Shown: one piece after another, positions 29,282 through 38,414 of the stretch | Layout: each line of letters opens with the position of its first letter | Position numbering within the stretch: the stretch's first letter is position 1 | Assembly: GCA_947589305.1 (NCBI GenBank) | Contig: CANQAP010000004.1 | Span: forward strand, 62,001 to 126,000 | DNA: 64,000 bases | From: an uncultured Lachnospiraceae bacterium | GTDB lineage: Bacteria > Bacillota > Clostridia > Lachnospirales > Lachnospiraceae | Direction of reading: 5' to 3' | Notes under the pieces: generated by a model | What the model was told of the DNA's origin: nothing | Databases searched by the model: none | The model's input: only the letters and a program-made list of their open reading frames with translations | Translations under genes and position numbers: made by a program

Positions 29282-29334
29282 AGGTGGCTGTCACGAATTT
29301 CCGACTGATTCATCAGAAATTCTGGCAGCCTCCT
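29282..29334 (-). terminator. Terminator-like hairpin between the long-helix gene and mreB
   Basis: A long imperfect stem (about 29283-29299 with 29315-29333) is followed on the minus strand by ACC and five T. It should end or reduce transcription into mreB. I found no clear mreB promoter, so partial read-through is likely. Confidence 0.7.
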
Positions 29335-29337
29335 CTA

Positions 29338-32055
29338 TCATTCAAAATCCAACTCCAATAATTTCTTTGCTCCATCTGCGGAATCGGAAGTTCCTAATTC
29401 ACCGATCATCCTGTTTTCCGCTGTACTGATCGCATCATTCACCATCTTCAATACACGATCCAAGTTACCGTCTTCTACTCCAAGCATCAGATTTTTCAAT
29501 TTTGATAATGCCTTATCGTCCGCTTCATAACCAAGTTGCTTCATATGATTTTGAGCAATTTCAAAAACCGCCTCACTATCAATCCGGTGCATCTGGATCA
29601 AATGCTTAAAATGCGGAACCATTTTGGCACTGGTCGAGAATAAACGGAACAGGGATTCCATTTCACCCGTTAAAATCACGGTAATATCATTTTCCGGATT
29701 TTCCATGATCTCCGTTAACTGTGCCACCTTATCCGGTATAATCGCTCCCGCATTTTCGATCACCAAGCACCCGCCTTGCAGCTTTGATACAGCGGAATTT
29801 AAATCTACCCGATTCAAAGCAGCCGCCTTGATCACCGCAACGGTACTGTTTTTACAGAGTCCCATTGCATAATAACTCTTTGCAAAGTCGATACCGATCT
29901 GTGTCGTGCCAAATCCGTTCTTACATAAAATCACGATATTCTTCGGTTCTTCGCGATTTTCATATATTTCAGAGACCGCCTCCCGCATCTGTTGGCTGAC
30001 AGCATCTACCGTCATATATTTTCCAAGGAATTCTTCTGCTCCGATCGGCAATCCGGATGCCGACTTCCTTTCCGCTTCGGCTTGTTCCTTTTCCGCCTGC
30101 TTACGGGCTTCCTCATCTGCTTTTTGGCGGGCTTCTTCTTCCGCCTGCTTACGAGCCTCTTCTTCTGCTTTTTGGCGGGCTTCCTCCTCTGCCTGCTTAC
30201 GAGCCTCTTCTTCTGCTTTTTGGCGGGCTTCCTCCTCTGCCTGCTTACGAGCCTCTTCTTCTACTTTTTGGCGGGCTTCCTCCTCCGCCTGCTTACGAGC
30301 CTCTTCTTCCGCTTTTTGGCGAGCTTCCTCTTCTGCTTTCTTAAGAGCCTCTTCTTCAGCTTTTCTACGAGCTTCTTCTTCCGCTTTTCGGCGCGCTTCT
30401 TCTTCCGCCTGCTTACGAGCTTCTTCTTCCGCTTTCCGGCGTGCTTCCTCTTCCGCTTTCTTAAGAGCCTCTTCTTCAGCTTTTCTGCGAGCTTCCTCCT
30501 CAGCTTTCTTACGAGCATCTTCCTCAGCTTTCTTGCGAGCATCCTCTTCCGCCTTCTTTCTTGCTTCTTCTTCCGCTCTCTTTCGGGCTTCCTCTTCCTT
30601 TTTGCGCTTTTCTTCTAACTGACGCTGGCGTTCTTCCTCTGCTCTGCGTTGTGCTTCTTCTTCCGCTTTCCGGCGGGCTTCCGCACGTCGTTTGATTTCC
30701 GCTTCCAGTCGGTTGCGTTCTTCTTCCTCTGCCTTCCGGCGGGCTTCTTCATATGCTCGCTGGCGTTCTTCCTCTTCTGCCTTCCGGCGGGCTTCCTCCT
30801 CCGCTTTCCGGCGGGCTTCTTCCTCTGCTTTCCGGCGGGCTTCTTCTTCCGCTTTCCGGCGGGCTTCCTCTTCCGCCTTCTTACGGGCTTCCTCTTCCGC
30901 CTTCTTACGGGCTTCTTCCTCCGCCTTCTTACGGGCTTCTTCCTCTGCTTTCTTACGGGCTTCTTCCTCCGCCTTCTTACGGGCTTCTTCCTCCGCCTTC
31001 TTACGGGCTTCTTCCTCTGCCTTCCGGCGGGCTTCTTCCTCCGCCTTCTTACGGGCTTCCTCTTCCGCCTTCTTACGAGCTTCTTCCTCCGCCTTCTTAC
31101 GGGCTTCTTCCTCTGCCTTCCGGCGGGCTTCCTCTTCCGCCTTCTTACGGGCTTCCTCTTCTGCCTTCCGGCGGGCTTCTTCTTCCGCCTTCCATCTTTC
31201 AATTTCGCTCTTTTCCTGCCGCTGCAGTTCCGCCATCTTATTTCGAATCGCTTCTGCCTTTTTGGCTTCCTCTGCCAAGCGGTCTTCCTCCGCTTTCTTT
31301 GCGGCTTCGTATTTCTTCTCGTCCTCGTCATCCGAGAATTCGATATCATACATACTCTTTACATTGTTCGGATCCAGATTTTTTTGTTCCACCGGAATCA
31401 CGCTAATGACATTACCCTCATCATCTAAGACCGGTTCGTCCGAAGCATCGGATTCTTTGGCAAACGGCTTTGGCTCCTTTTTCGGCGTTTCATCATCATT
31501 CATAAAATCATCCGACAATCCTAAACCGCCCAAAGGCTCTCCGCCTTCCAAGGTATCGCCTGTTAAGCCAAAATTCTCTAACGTTTCGCCCGTCATCCCG
31601 GAGTTTTCTAGGGATTCTTCCTCTGCTTTACCACCGGAAACGCCTTCAAAGACAACGGTTTTTTCTTCTACTGCTTCATTCATCCCCGGCTTTTGCTCAT
31701 TCACCGGCTTCGGCTGTTCTGCCGGTTTTGGTTGCTCTGCCGGCTTAGGCTGCTCTGCCACTGCCGGTTTCGGTGCTTCCGCATGATTCGGCTTTGGCGC
31801 TTCTGCCGATGGCTTGCTCTCTCCGTTCTTTGATTCTACTTGAGTCTCTTGAGCTTCCACAGGCTTCTCGTCTTGTTTTTTCGAATCCTCATTCGGATTC
31901 CAAGGACGGAACTTATGGGTTGTCTGAGTCTGAGACGGCTTACCAGACATCTTTTCCTGCATTTCCTGCTCTTTTGCCAGTTTTGCCGCTTTTGCCGCTT
32001 TTTCTTTTTCAACTTGCGCTCTGACCGCCGCAATTAACGCATCTCTCTCATTCAT
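29338..32055 (-). CDS. Long charged-helix protein with degenerate AAA+ (CbbX/SpoVK-type) C-terminal domain
   Basis: A 905-residue protein with no family I can name. Residues 1-100: charged and low complexity; 100-135: PKPAEQ-type proline repeats; 135-285: acidic, disordered; about 289-660: nearly pure 8-residue repeats AEEEARKK/AEEEARRK with a central irregular break, predicted to form a single alpha helix or coiled coil many tens of nanometres long; 665-905: an AAA+-like domain. That domain aligns by eye with CbbX/SpoVK ATPases, but Walker A reads CKNGFGTT (711-718) with Thr in place of the invariant Lys, and Walker B reads CLVIEN with Glu-Asn in place of Asp-Glu. ATP hydrolysis is therefore unlikely. 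It lies between a TPR protein gene and mreB, which suggests a structural scaffold role; this is inference. Confidence 0.85.
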   Translation of the reverse strand: MNERDALIAAVRAQVEKEKAAKAAKLAKEQEMQEKMSGKPSQTQTTHKFRPWNPNEDSKKQDEKPVEAQETQVESKNGESKPSAEAPKPNHAEAPKPAVAEQPKPAEQPKPAEQPKPVNEQKPGMNEAVEEKTVVFEGVSGGKAEEESLENSGMTGETLENFGLTGDTLEGGEPLGGLGLSDDFMNDDETPKKEPKPFAKESDASDEPVLDDEGNVISVIPVEQKNLDPNNVKSMYDIEFSDDEDEKKYEAAKKAEEDRLAEEAKKAEAIRNKMAELQRQEKSEIERWKAEEEARRKAEEEARKKAEEEARRKAEEEARKKAEEEARKKAEEEARKKAEEEARRKAEEEARKKAEEEARKKAEEEARKKAEEEARKKAEEEARKKAEEEARKKAEEEARRKAEEEARRKAEEEARRKAEEEARRKAEEEERQRAYEEARRKAEEEERNRLEAEIKRRAEARRKAEEEAQRRAEEERQRQLEEKRKKEEEARKRAEEEARKKAEEDARKKAEEDARKKAEEEARRKAEEEALKKAEEEARRKAEEEARKQAEEEARRKAEEEARRKAEEEALKKAEEEARQKAEEEARKQAEEEARQKVEEEARKQAEEEARQKAEEEARKQAEEEARQKAEEEARKQAEEEARQKADEEARKQAEKEQAEAERKSASGLPIGAEEFLGKYMTVDAVSQQMREAVSEIYENREEPKNIVILCKNGFGTTQIGIDFAKSYYAMGLCKNSTVAVIKAAALNRVDLNSAVSKLQGGCLVIENAGAIIPDKVAQLTEIMENPENDITVILTGEMESLFRLFSTSAKMVPHFKHLIQMHRIDSEAVFEIAQNHMKQLGYEADDKALSKLKNLMLGVEDGNLDRVLKMVNDAISTAENRMIGELGTSDSADGAKKLLELDFE
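30090..31190 (-). repeat. 24-bp tandem repeats coding the AEEEARKK helix
   Basis: About 1.1 kb of in-frame 24-bp repeats, roughly 17 near-perfect units on the right and about 21 more variable units on the left, separated by an irregular segment near 30,590-30,790. The leftmost part has a 48-bp higher-order period (AEEEARQK-AEEEARKQ pairs). The units differ mainly at synonymous or Lys/Arg/Gln positions. There are no spacers, so this is not a CRISPR array. Confidence 0.95.
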
Positions 32056-32103
32056 ACTCTTGTAGGCGCTCCTTTCTTATATATTGATTTCTTTTGTTTT
32101 CCA

Positions 32104-33630
32104 TCATTCATAGGTTGTTTCCGATTCTTTTGATTTTTTTTCATCTCGATAGGATTTCACCATCGCCTGTGATATCGTATTGGCTCCGACTAAATCCGTC
32201 AGGAATTCATCCAAGTCCAATTCTTCTTCTATCATCGGTTCCTGTGCGATCTCTTTTTTCTTATTCTCTTCCACGCGTTCTTCTTCAATGATCTTCATCA
32301 AACGTTCCAAACGCTCTTTCGGAGTGAGATTTTCTTCTACATCTACCAGTTTTGACTGATAACGCTTTTCTGTCGGTGTATCGGGTTCTGCTCCAATCTC
32401 ATCTGCCGATGAAGTCCTGTGTACTGCCTCATCCGTCTGAAAAGACATCGGATGCTGTAAGTCCTCCGCCACGGATGCTTCAATGTCCGCCACCGATTTC
32501 ATAACGGATTCTATATAAGCCGAGACATCTTCCTCCGGATGTTCCGGTGATGTATCCTCGTTCACAGCCGGCTGTGCTGTTTTCTCCGGTGCTTCTTCTG
32601 CCGTTCGGTTCCCAATCTGCACCTGTTCCTGCCGGATTGGCTCCTCCGCTTCACGTGCCGACGGCTTTTGATTTCCTTCTTCCGAAACGGTCGTACTGAC
32701 CAGCCGATCTTCCGCAGGCGGTTCCTCCTTCGTCTCTATCACCGCTGTCGCCAAAGTCTCCGCATCTGGACTCTGTGCCGGAACTGCGGCTCCGTCTTGA
32801 TCGGGAGCGGTCTCTTTATCCGCGGCTTTTTCATGTTTTTTGCCAAACGGGAAGCGAATCCCAAATCCCTTTTCTTTATGTCCCTGAACCGGCGTATCTT
32901 CCGTACTGTCATCATCTTCCATCTGTAAAATGACAGGTGCGGGAGGATGTATCCTCTGCTCGTCTTTTTCTAACTGCTTTTCTTCCAACGCAATAATAGA
33001 AGCATATGTTTCCAAATCTTCTTCCGCTTCCATGATCGGAAAACGAAAGTATGAATTGCTGATATCATATTCTTCTTTTTTGAGTGACTCTGCCAAAGCG
33101 CGATACGGGGATGAACGAAAACTTGCCATCAGCCGGATACATTCTTCTTTCATTTTATCCTTCATGCCTAGCGAAGCATATAAGAGTGCCAATTCAAATG
33201 CCCATTCATCCGAATATTGCTCTTCACAGGCTTTTTCCAAAATTCCCAGCAGTTCTTTTGCTTCCACCCGCTGTGCTTTTTGAATCATATACTGTAAGTA
33301 TAATGTTCCCACGTCATCTGCCACTGCATGATGCTGATATATTTCATAATATTGTTTTGCCTTTTGAAAATATCCCATTTTCAGATACAAATGAACCAAA
33401 TCGTAAATGATTCGGTTCCCTTCCGGAGCCATAATGTGCGCCCTTACCAACGCTTCCCTGCTTTCATAAAAATGGTTGTTTTCTAAATAGACTTCTCCAC
33501 AGCAACGTAAGAATTGTGGATTTAATGACTGGAAGATATCTTCTCCTTCCAACAGATCGAACGCTTCACCATATTGCCTTGTTTCGGTAAGTTCCTTTAC
33601 CTTTGTCACAATCGCATAGCTGATGCCCAA
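32104..33630 (-). CDS. TPR-like protein with acidic disordered C-terminal half
   Basis: A 508-residue protein of unknown family. The N-terminal 200 residues are helical hairpins typical of tetratricopeptide repeats (GEAFDLLEGE, FYESREALVRAHIMAP, YFQKAKQYYEIY, WAFELALLYASLGMKDK). Residues about 230-440 are acidic, Glu/Pro/Ala/Thr-rich and probably disordered. The last 70 residues form charged helices with KERLERLMKIIEEERVEENKKK. The start is uncertain: TTG 33630 has GGGGTG seven bases upstream, GTG 33654 has none. It precedes the long-helix gene by 48 bp and is probably co-transcribed with it, suggesting a physical partnership. Confidence 0.75.
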   Translation of the reverse strand: MGISYAIVTKVKELTETRQYGEAFDLLEGEDIFQSLNPQFLRCCGEVYLENNHFYESREALVRAHIMAPEGNRIIYDLVHLYLKMGYFQKAKQYYEIYQHHAVADDVGTLYLQYMIQKAQRVEAKELLGILEKACEEQYSDEWAFELALLYASLGMKDKMKEECIRLMASFRSSPYRALAESLKKEEYDISNSYFRFPIMEAEEDLETYASIIALEEKQLEKDEQRIHPPAPVILQMEDDDSTEDTPVQGHKEKGFGIRFPFGKKHEKAADKETAPDQDGAAVPAQSPDAETLATAVIETKEEPPAEDRLVSTTVSEEGNQKPSAREAEEPIRQEQVQIGNRTAEEAPEKTAQPAVNEDTSPEHPEEDVSAYIESVMKSVADIEASVAEDLQHPMSFQTDEAVHRTSSADEIGAEPDTPTEKRYQSKLVDVEENLTPKERLERLMKIIEEERVEENKKKEIAQEPMIEEELDLDEFLTDLVGANTISQAMVKSYRDEKKSKESETTYE

Positions 33631-33661
33631 TTTATAACACCCCACAAAATTCACTATTCCA

Positions 33662-33690
33662 AGTTTAACACATTGATTTTTCTTTTACAA
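33662..33690 (-). promoter_or_regulatory. Promoter of the TPR / long-helix operon
   Basis: On the minus strand TTGTAA (33685-33690) and TAAACT (33662-33667) are 17 bp apart. The predicted start is about 25 nt before TTG 33630, which fits that start better than GTG 33654. Confidence 0.55.
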
Positions 33691-33715
33691 CCAGAATCCA
33701 ATATATTTTTAAGGA

Positions 33716-34714
33716 TTATGTGCAATTTTTACGGAATTTATTAGTCAATATCAACAACAGCATGCCTGAAAAAAAGCCGCCAAAATGCGCCGCGTTATCT
33801 ACATTCGGCATACGCAGCCCGCTGAACAGCGCATATATACATACGAGCAAGGCTGCAATGATCGAATAATTCCGTTTTCCGCGATATGTTTTTTTCAGTG
33901 TCATGGTAACGGTCAACACCAGCCATGCGCCCAGAAGTCCATAGATCGCGCCGGATGCCCCGATCGAAACCTGCGATCCGTCACGCACTGATAATATGCT
34001 CCATAAACCGGCGACCACACCGGAAATAAAATATATCAACACAAAGCGCACATGTCCGATATCATGTTCCATCCCAAATCCTATGATCAGCAGCATAAAC
34101 ATGTTATTGGCAATATGCTGCAGACTGTCGATGTTATGCAAAAACATATATGTCAACAACCGGTACCACTCTCCATCTTTCAAAACACTGTTCCGGTTGT
34201 TCCAACCAGCCGCAAGCCAGTCTTCCGCCTGTCCGCTCTGCAGCGGATACACAAAGCAGAACAGATTGACCGCCACTAAAGCAAGCGTGATCCACGGTAT
34301 GCGCGTCCTTGTTCTTGTCGGGCTTTCCACCGGCAAGGCTTCCAATGCTTCACATAAGCCATCAAATTCCTCCGGTTGGTTTTCATAGCGGTATACCCGA
34401 TTATCCGTTTCCGTGATCAGCCATACCTGAGGAAGCCGTCTGACCGATTCCATGACTTCTTCCGAAAAATAAGCATCTTTCTGTGTCAGTATGCACAAAT
34501 GCCGCACTGACATTCCCAGAGTGCAATAACGCGTTTCAATTTCCTTGCGTTTGAGCAGGATCTGCTCTACGGAGGGCAGGTTGTCCAACAAGATAACGCA
34601 AAAACAGTCCATCCCCTCTTTTCGAACAAAAATATAAGGTTCCCTTTCCCATTCCTGAACATATCCTTTTGCCAGCAGACACTCTATATATTGAATCTTT
34701 AATTGTATTTTCAT
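33716..34714 (-). CDS. Rhomboid family intramembrane serine protease
   Basis: A 332-residue protein. A soluble N-terminal domain (about 1-128) of unknown fold precedes six or so membrane segments (from about 139). The rhomboid dyad is Ser254 (IGASGAIYG) and His310 (DNAAHFGGF); the conserved HIANNM loop lies at 200-205. It is predicted to cut membrane proteins within or near the bilayer; the substrate is unknown. It starts 18 bp after the HAD gene and ends 85 bp before the TPR gene. The N-terminal domain looks like a small alpha/beta sensor found in Firmicute rhomboids, but I cannot name it. Confidence 0.9.
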   Translation of the reverse strand: MKIQLKIQYIECLLAKGYVQEWEREPYIFVRKEGMDCFCVILLDNLPSVEQILLKRKEIETRYCTLGMSVRHLCILTQKDAYFSEEVMESVRRLPQVWLITETDNRVYRYENQPEEFDGLCEALEALPVESPTRTRTRIPWITLALVAVNLFCFVYPLQSGQAEDWLAAGWNNRNSVLKDGEWYRLLTYMFLHNIDSLQHIANNMFMLLIIGFGMEHDIGHVRFVLIYFISGVVAGLWSILSVRDGSQVSIGASGAIYGLLGAWLVLTVTMTLKKTYRGKRNYSIIAALLVCIYALFSGLRMPNVDNAAHFGGFFSGMLLLILTNKFRKNCT

Positions 34715-34732
34715 CCATACCCTTTCCGCCCG

Positions 34733-35407
34733 TTATACAGCAGATGTTGTCCAATGACTGAGCAGCGTATAGAGTTCCTTTGGGGACTCCACAATATAAT
34801 CGGCACCCGCCTGTTTCAGAATCCGAACATCCCGAAATCCCCATGTCACCCCGATACACGGCAATCCGGCATTATGCGCCGTCTGCACATCCACATCCGA
34901 ATCGCCCACATATACTGTCTCCTTCTGTGTGCTTTTCAATTCTTTCATCGCTGTAAAAACACAATCCGGAGCCGGTTTTTTTCTGACATTGATCGATTCC
35001 CCGATCGCTACGGAGATTGTTTCCGGAAAATAATCGTTCCGTAACTGTTTCACTGCCGCATCATATTTATTGGAGACGATCCCCATTCGGTAACCTTCCG
35101 TTTTTAATGCGGACAATACTTCTTCCAATCCTTCATACGGCTTTGTATAATCACATAAATGTGCCGAATAATATGTCCGAAACGATTCCAGACAGTCTTT
35201 GAAATCCGGATTTTGCGCACCGGCAGGCAGTACCCGTTCCATCAGCTTCGACACGCCGTTTCCCACCGACTGCCGCACTTCCTCCAAACTTTTTGTGGGA
35301 TAATGATAGATTTCCAGCGCATGATTAACTGCCATTTGCAGATCCCGCAAGGTGTTTAAGAGTGTGCCATCCAAGTCAAAAATGATCGTTGTCTTCCTTA
35401 TGTCCAT
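34733..35407 (-). CDS. HAD family hydrolase, phosphoglycolate phosphatase-like
   Basis: A 224-residue haloacid dehalogenase-superfamily phosphatase with a helical cap. Motif I is DLDGT with nucleophile Asp11 and Asp13, motif II is Ser112 (VSNKYD), motif III is Lys144, motif IV is GDSDVD (168-173). The family often dephosphorylates phosphoglycolate or similar sugars; this member's substrate cannot be fixed. It starts 33 bp after glycerol kinase and precedes the rhomboid gene by 18 bp. Confidence 0.88.
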   Translation of the reverse strand: MDIRKTTIIFDLDGTLLNTLRDLQMAVNHALEIYHYPTKSLEEVRQSVGNGVSKLMERVLPAGAQNPDFKDCLESFRTYYSAHLCDYTKPYEGLEEVLSALKTEGYRMGIVSNKYDAAVKQLRNDYFPETISVAIGESINVRKKPAPDCVFTAMKELKSTQKETVYVGDSDVDVQTAHNAGLPCIGVTWGFRDVRILKQAGADYIVESPKELYTLLSHWTTSAV

Positions 35408-35440
35408 TCGTCTGTATCCTTTCTCCGTGTCATACGCCTT

Positions 35441-36940
35441 TTATCTTTCCGGCTCCCTGAACATGGCTTGTGCGACCGCATGCTTCCAGCCTCTTATTTT
35501 TTCTTCCTGTTGCTGCGGCGTGATCGCCGGATCAAAGCGGTTCGCCTCGTTCCAGTGCTGTCTGATTTCTTCCATGTTCCGATAGAGACCTACGCTTAAA
35601 CCTGCCAAATATGCGGCTCCCAGAGCCGTCGTCTCAATACATTGCGGCTGTCGGATCGTTGTTTGCAGAATATCTGCCTGAAACTGCATTAAAAAGCGAT
35701 TGGCACTGGCGCCGCCGTCCACCTTTAATGCAGACAGTTTTGCGATTCCTGCTTCCTGTTCCATCAAACGTACCACATCATATGTCTGATACGCCATTGC
35801 CTCAAGCACGGCTCGCACGATATGTTTCCGGTTGCTTCCTCTGGTCAGCCCGGTCAGGATCCCTCTCGCATAAGGATCCCAATACGGCGCTCCCAAGCCG
35901 ACGAAGGCAGGCACCATATACACTCCGTTCGTATCCGGCACAGACATGGCAAATGTTTCCGATTCCTCTGCCGATGAAATCAACCCCATTTCATCCCGCA
36001 GCCACTGAATCGCCGCTCCTGCCACAAAGACGGAACCTTCCAGCGCATATGTCAGTTTTCCCTGATATCCCCATGCAATCGTTGTCAACAGACCGTGTGT
36101 TGAAAATACCGGTTCTTCTCCGGTATTCATCAGCAAAAAGCCACCGGTACCATAGGTATTCTTACACTCGCCCCGATCAAAACAGGTCTGTCCAAACAAG
36201 GACGCCTGCTGATCTCCTGCCACGCCGGCAATCGGAACCGGTCCGCCGAAGATCGAAGGCTCCGTTTCTCCGTACCGAGCGGATGAATCACGGACTTCCG
36301 GCAACATGATCTTTGGAATCCCAAACAGTTGCAGTAAGTCGTCATCCCACTTCTTATCTATGATATTAAACAGCATCGTGCGGGCGGCATTGCTATAGTC
36401 CGTGGCGTGTACCCTGCCTTTGGTCAGTTTCCAGATCAGCCATGTATCCACTGTTCCGAACAGAATATCTCCGTTTTCCGCACGTTCTTTTGCTCCCTCT
36501 ACATGATTCAGGATCCATTGGATCTTCGTTGCCGAAAAATAGGCGTCCACCCGCAGACCGGTCTTTCGAAAAATCAGATCTCCCATTCCCTGTTGTTCCA
36601 GATCTTTGCAGATATCTGCCGTACGACGGCATTGCCAGACGATCGCCGGATAGATCGGTTCTCCCGTATGCTTGTCCCAAAGAATCGTAGTCTCTCTCTG
36701 ATTGGTGATCCCGACGGCGGCAATGTCACGATAATCGATCCCGGCACGTTCCATTGCTTCCCGTGCCACACCCATCTGTGTAGACCAGATTTCCATCGGA
36801 TCATGCTCCACCCATCCCGCCTGCGGATAAAATTGCCGAAACTCCTTTTGTGCCGATCCGCAAACGGTCCCGTTCCGGTCAAACAATATACAACGGGAAC
36901 TGGTGGTCCCCTGATCCAATGCCATTAAATATCGCTCCAT
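35441..36940 (-). CDS. glpK: Glycerol kinase
   Basis: A 499-residue FGGY kinase phosphorylating glycerol to glycerol 3-phosphate. The N-terminal [10 protein letters not shown] loop, [34 protein letters not shown] and [13 protein letters not shown] are glycerol-kinase signatures. The start was set at ATG 36940 behind GGAGG; the frame to 37066 would overlap the upstream terminator. No glycerol transporter or glp regulator is adjacent. Followed by a HAD phosphatase and a rhomboid gene. Confidence 0.96.
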   Translation of the reverse strand: MERYLMALDQGTTSSRCILFDRNGTVCGSAQKEFRQFYPQAGWVEHDPMEIWSTQMGVAREAMERAGIDYRDIAAVGITNQRETTILWDKHTGEPIYPAIVWQCRRTADICKDLEQQGMGDLIFRKTGLRVDAYFSATKIQWILNHVEGAKERAENGDILFGTVDTWLIWKLTKGRVHATDYSNAARTMLFNIIDKKWDDDLLQLFGIPKIMLPEVRDSSARYGETEPSIFGGPVPIAGVAGDQQASLFGQTCFDRGECKNTYGTGGFLLMNTGEEPVFSTHGLLTTIAWGYQGKLTYALEGSVFVAGAAIQWLRDEMGLISSAEESETFAMSVPDTNGVYMVPAFVGLGAPYWDPYARGILTGLTRGSNRKHIVRAVLEAMAYQTYDVVRLMEQEAGIAKLSALKVDGGASANRFLMQFQADILQTTIRQPQCIETTALGAAYLAGLSVGLYRNMEEIRQHWNEANRFDPAITPQQQEEKIRGWKHAVAQAMFREPER

Positions 36941-36966
36941 ACCGTTCCTCCTCATGTGCGAATGGA

Positions 36967-37008
36967 AAGAAAACGGGCGACAGCAGATGCCGCTCGCCCC
37001 GTTTCCTT
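36967..37008 (-). terminator. Terminator after the YbjQ/zinc-ribbon gene
   Basis: A GC-rich stem (36969-36980 with 36994-37005, one bulge) with a 13-nt loop is followed on the minus strand by a short T-rich stretch. Confidence 0.75.
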
Positions 37009-37034
37009 TTGGTTTGTTTATATGGCAGGTCCGT

Positions 37035-38147
37035 TTATGACTCGAAGATATTCTGAATCTTCTCAATGACTGATTCTTTCATATCTCTTCCTTTTTTCTC
37101 ATACTGTAAAGCGGACTCCAATGTCTGTAACAATTCCATACGCGTATCCGCGTCAACGCCCTTTATGTATTCTTTCAATACGAGATCTTTCATATCCGTA
37201 ACGTTATCCAGTGTTGATAATTTATCCAACATCTCTTCATAGTTGAATCCTAAATCTTTCTTGATCTCTGCTTCTTTTCTTCCGCAGATATCACACTGAT
37301 CGTCGCTTTCTTTGTTGATGCAACCGCAGACGCAGGTCCAGATCATACCGTTTGAGTGGTATTTTACGACCGCATCGATTCCGCGCTTCTTTTTCAATGC
37401 TTCCAAACGGCGATATGACAGTTCCGATGTGATCGGCAATTCCTCACACACGATCACTTTACGGGACGTTACGTATTTTCTTACAATGACTTTGGCGTCT
37501 TTGATCATCTTCACTTCCCGTTCCTTGATATCACACTCTACCCAGTCTGCCGTCAACTGTGAGAGATTGTTCTTTTCAAAAGTGAAGTCCATATCCCGAA
37601 GCACGACTTTTTCGTCATAATACGTTGTCAGTTCGACATCTGCCCGAATCGCACGGATCTCATCATTTTTATAGTTCATGAAAATCGGAGAAATTCTGGT
37701 AGTACTCTTATCGGCGCGGATCCGTACCTGAACCGGACGGAGCGGCATTTTGGTATAATAATTTGTCACAAACAAATTCTGATGCACGCCTTCATACTTC
37801 CGGTTTTCCTTCTCTCGTACCTGAACCGCCGTACCGGTTGCCACGATGCCGATGGTATTGTTGTTGATGATGCTGCTCATCAGTTCGTTATAACGAATGG
37901 TGATACCGATCACTGCATTTGCTCCACGCTTCTTTGCTTCCTCCTCCATGATCTGAACCGCCGTCTGATGTACCTGAGAAAGTTTTTTCGTCAATGCCTT
38001 GCTTTCTTTTTCATCCATTTCCGTAATGCCGGAAAATTCCTGAAAAAACTTTGTTGCCAGTGCGGTCTGTCCGCTAACCAACCCTAAGTAATCCGTGATC
38101 TCATAGCCCTGAATATCAGAACCGGATGTCATAATAATGTTTTCCAT
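37035..38147 (-). CDS. YbjQ/UPF0145-domain protein with zinc ribbon
   Basis: A 370-residue protein. The N-terminal 100 residues are a YbjQ/UPF0145 (heavy-metal-binding) domain: the EIIMTSG-like start (here [17 protein letters not shown]), [13 protein letters not shown] and GTAVQV are typical. YbjQ proteins are usually about 105 residues and pentameric, so the 270-residue extension is unusual. It contains a beta-rich middle region and a CxCxx...CxxC zinc ribbon (TCVCGCINK...DQCDICGRK), then helices. The start was set at ATG 38147 behind GGAGG. It has its own promoter and terminator. Function is unknown; metal sensing or trafficking is inference. Confidence 0.75.
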   Translation of the reverse strand: MENIIMTSGSDIQGYEITDYLGLVSGQTALATKFFQEFSGITEMDEKESKALTKKLSQVHQTAVQIMEEEAKKRGANAVIGITIRYNELMSSIINNNTIGIVATGTAVQVREKENRKYEGVHQNLFVTNYYTKMPLRPVQVRIRADKSTTRISPIFMNYKNDEIRAIRADVELTTYYDEKVVLRDMDFTFEKNNLSQLTADWVECDIKEREVKMIKDAKVIVRKYVTSRKVIVCEELPITSELSYRRLEALKKKRGIDAVVKYHSNGMIWTCVCGCINKESDDQCDICGRKEAEIKKDLGFNYEEMLDKLSTLDNVTDMKDLVLKEYIKGVDADTRMELLQTLESALQYEKKGRDMKESVIEKIQNIFES

Positions 38148-38184
38148 GGTATTCCTCCTCATTATAGCTAAATTCTTGAATAAA

Positions 38185-38213
38185 ATTATAGCATATTTCA
38201 CAAAAGAATCCAA
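38185..38213 (-). promoter_or_regulatory. SigA-type promoter of the YbjQ-domain gene
   Basis: On the minus strand TTGGAT (38208-38213) and a perfect TATAAT (38185-38190) are 17 bp apart. Confidence 0.75.
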
Positions 38214-38292
38214 TGCTTATTTTGTCACATTTCTATACTTTGACGATTTGCACAAACTTTTTTTCGTCATCTGACCGTCAAAATTTCCGAAC

Positions 38293-38321
38293 TTGCGAAA
38301 AAACAACGTCTATTTTATAAT
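38293..38321 (+). promoter_or_regulatory. SigA-type promoter of the amidohydrolase gene
   Basis: TTGCGA (38293-38298) and a perfect TATAAT (38316-38321) are 17 bp apart. The leader is about 85 nt. Confidence 0.75.
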
Positions 38322-38414
38322 GTTTCTTGTTTTCAGATTGCAACATTCACACAGAATTTGGTAAGAATGCTCAAAGAGGGCAAATAACAAGAACAAAAAA
38401 GCAGAGGGTAAATT

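Noticed and set aside
30090-31190. Tandem repeats resembling a CRISPR or minisatellite array
   Set aside because: The units are contiguous, in frame and without spacers, and they code part of a clear protein.
30692-31786. A 364-codon open frame and others on the plus strand opposite the repeat region, rich in RASSSAF and LLTGFF units
   Set aside because: They are the antisense of the 24-bp repeats. They lack ribosome sites and their composition is only the repeat read in another frame.
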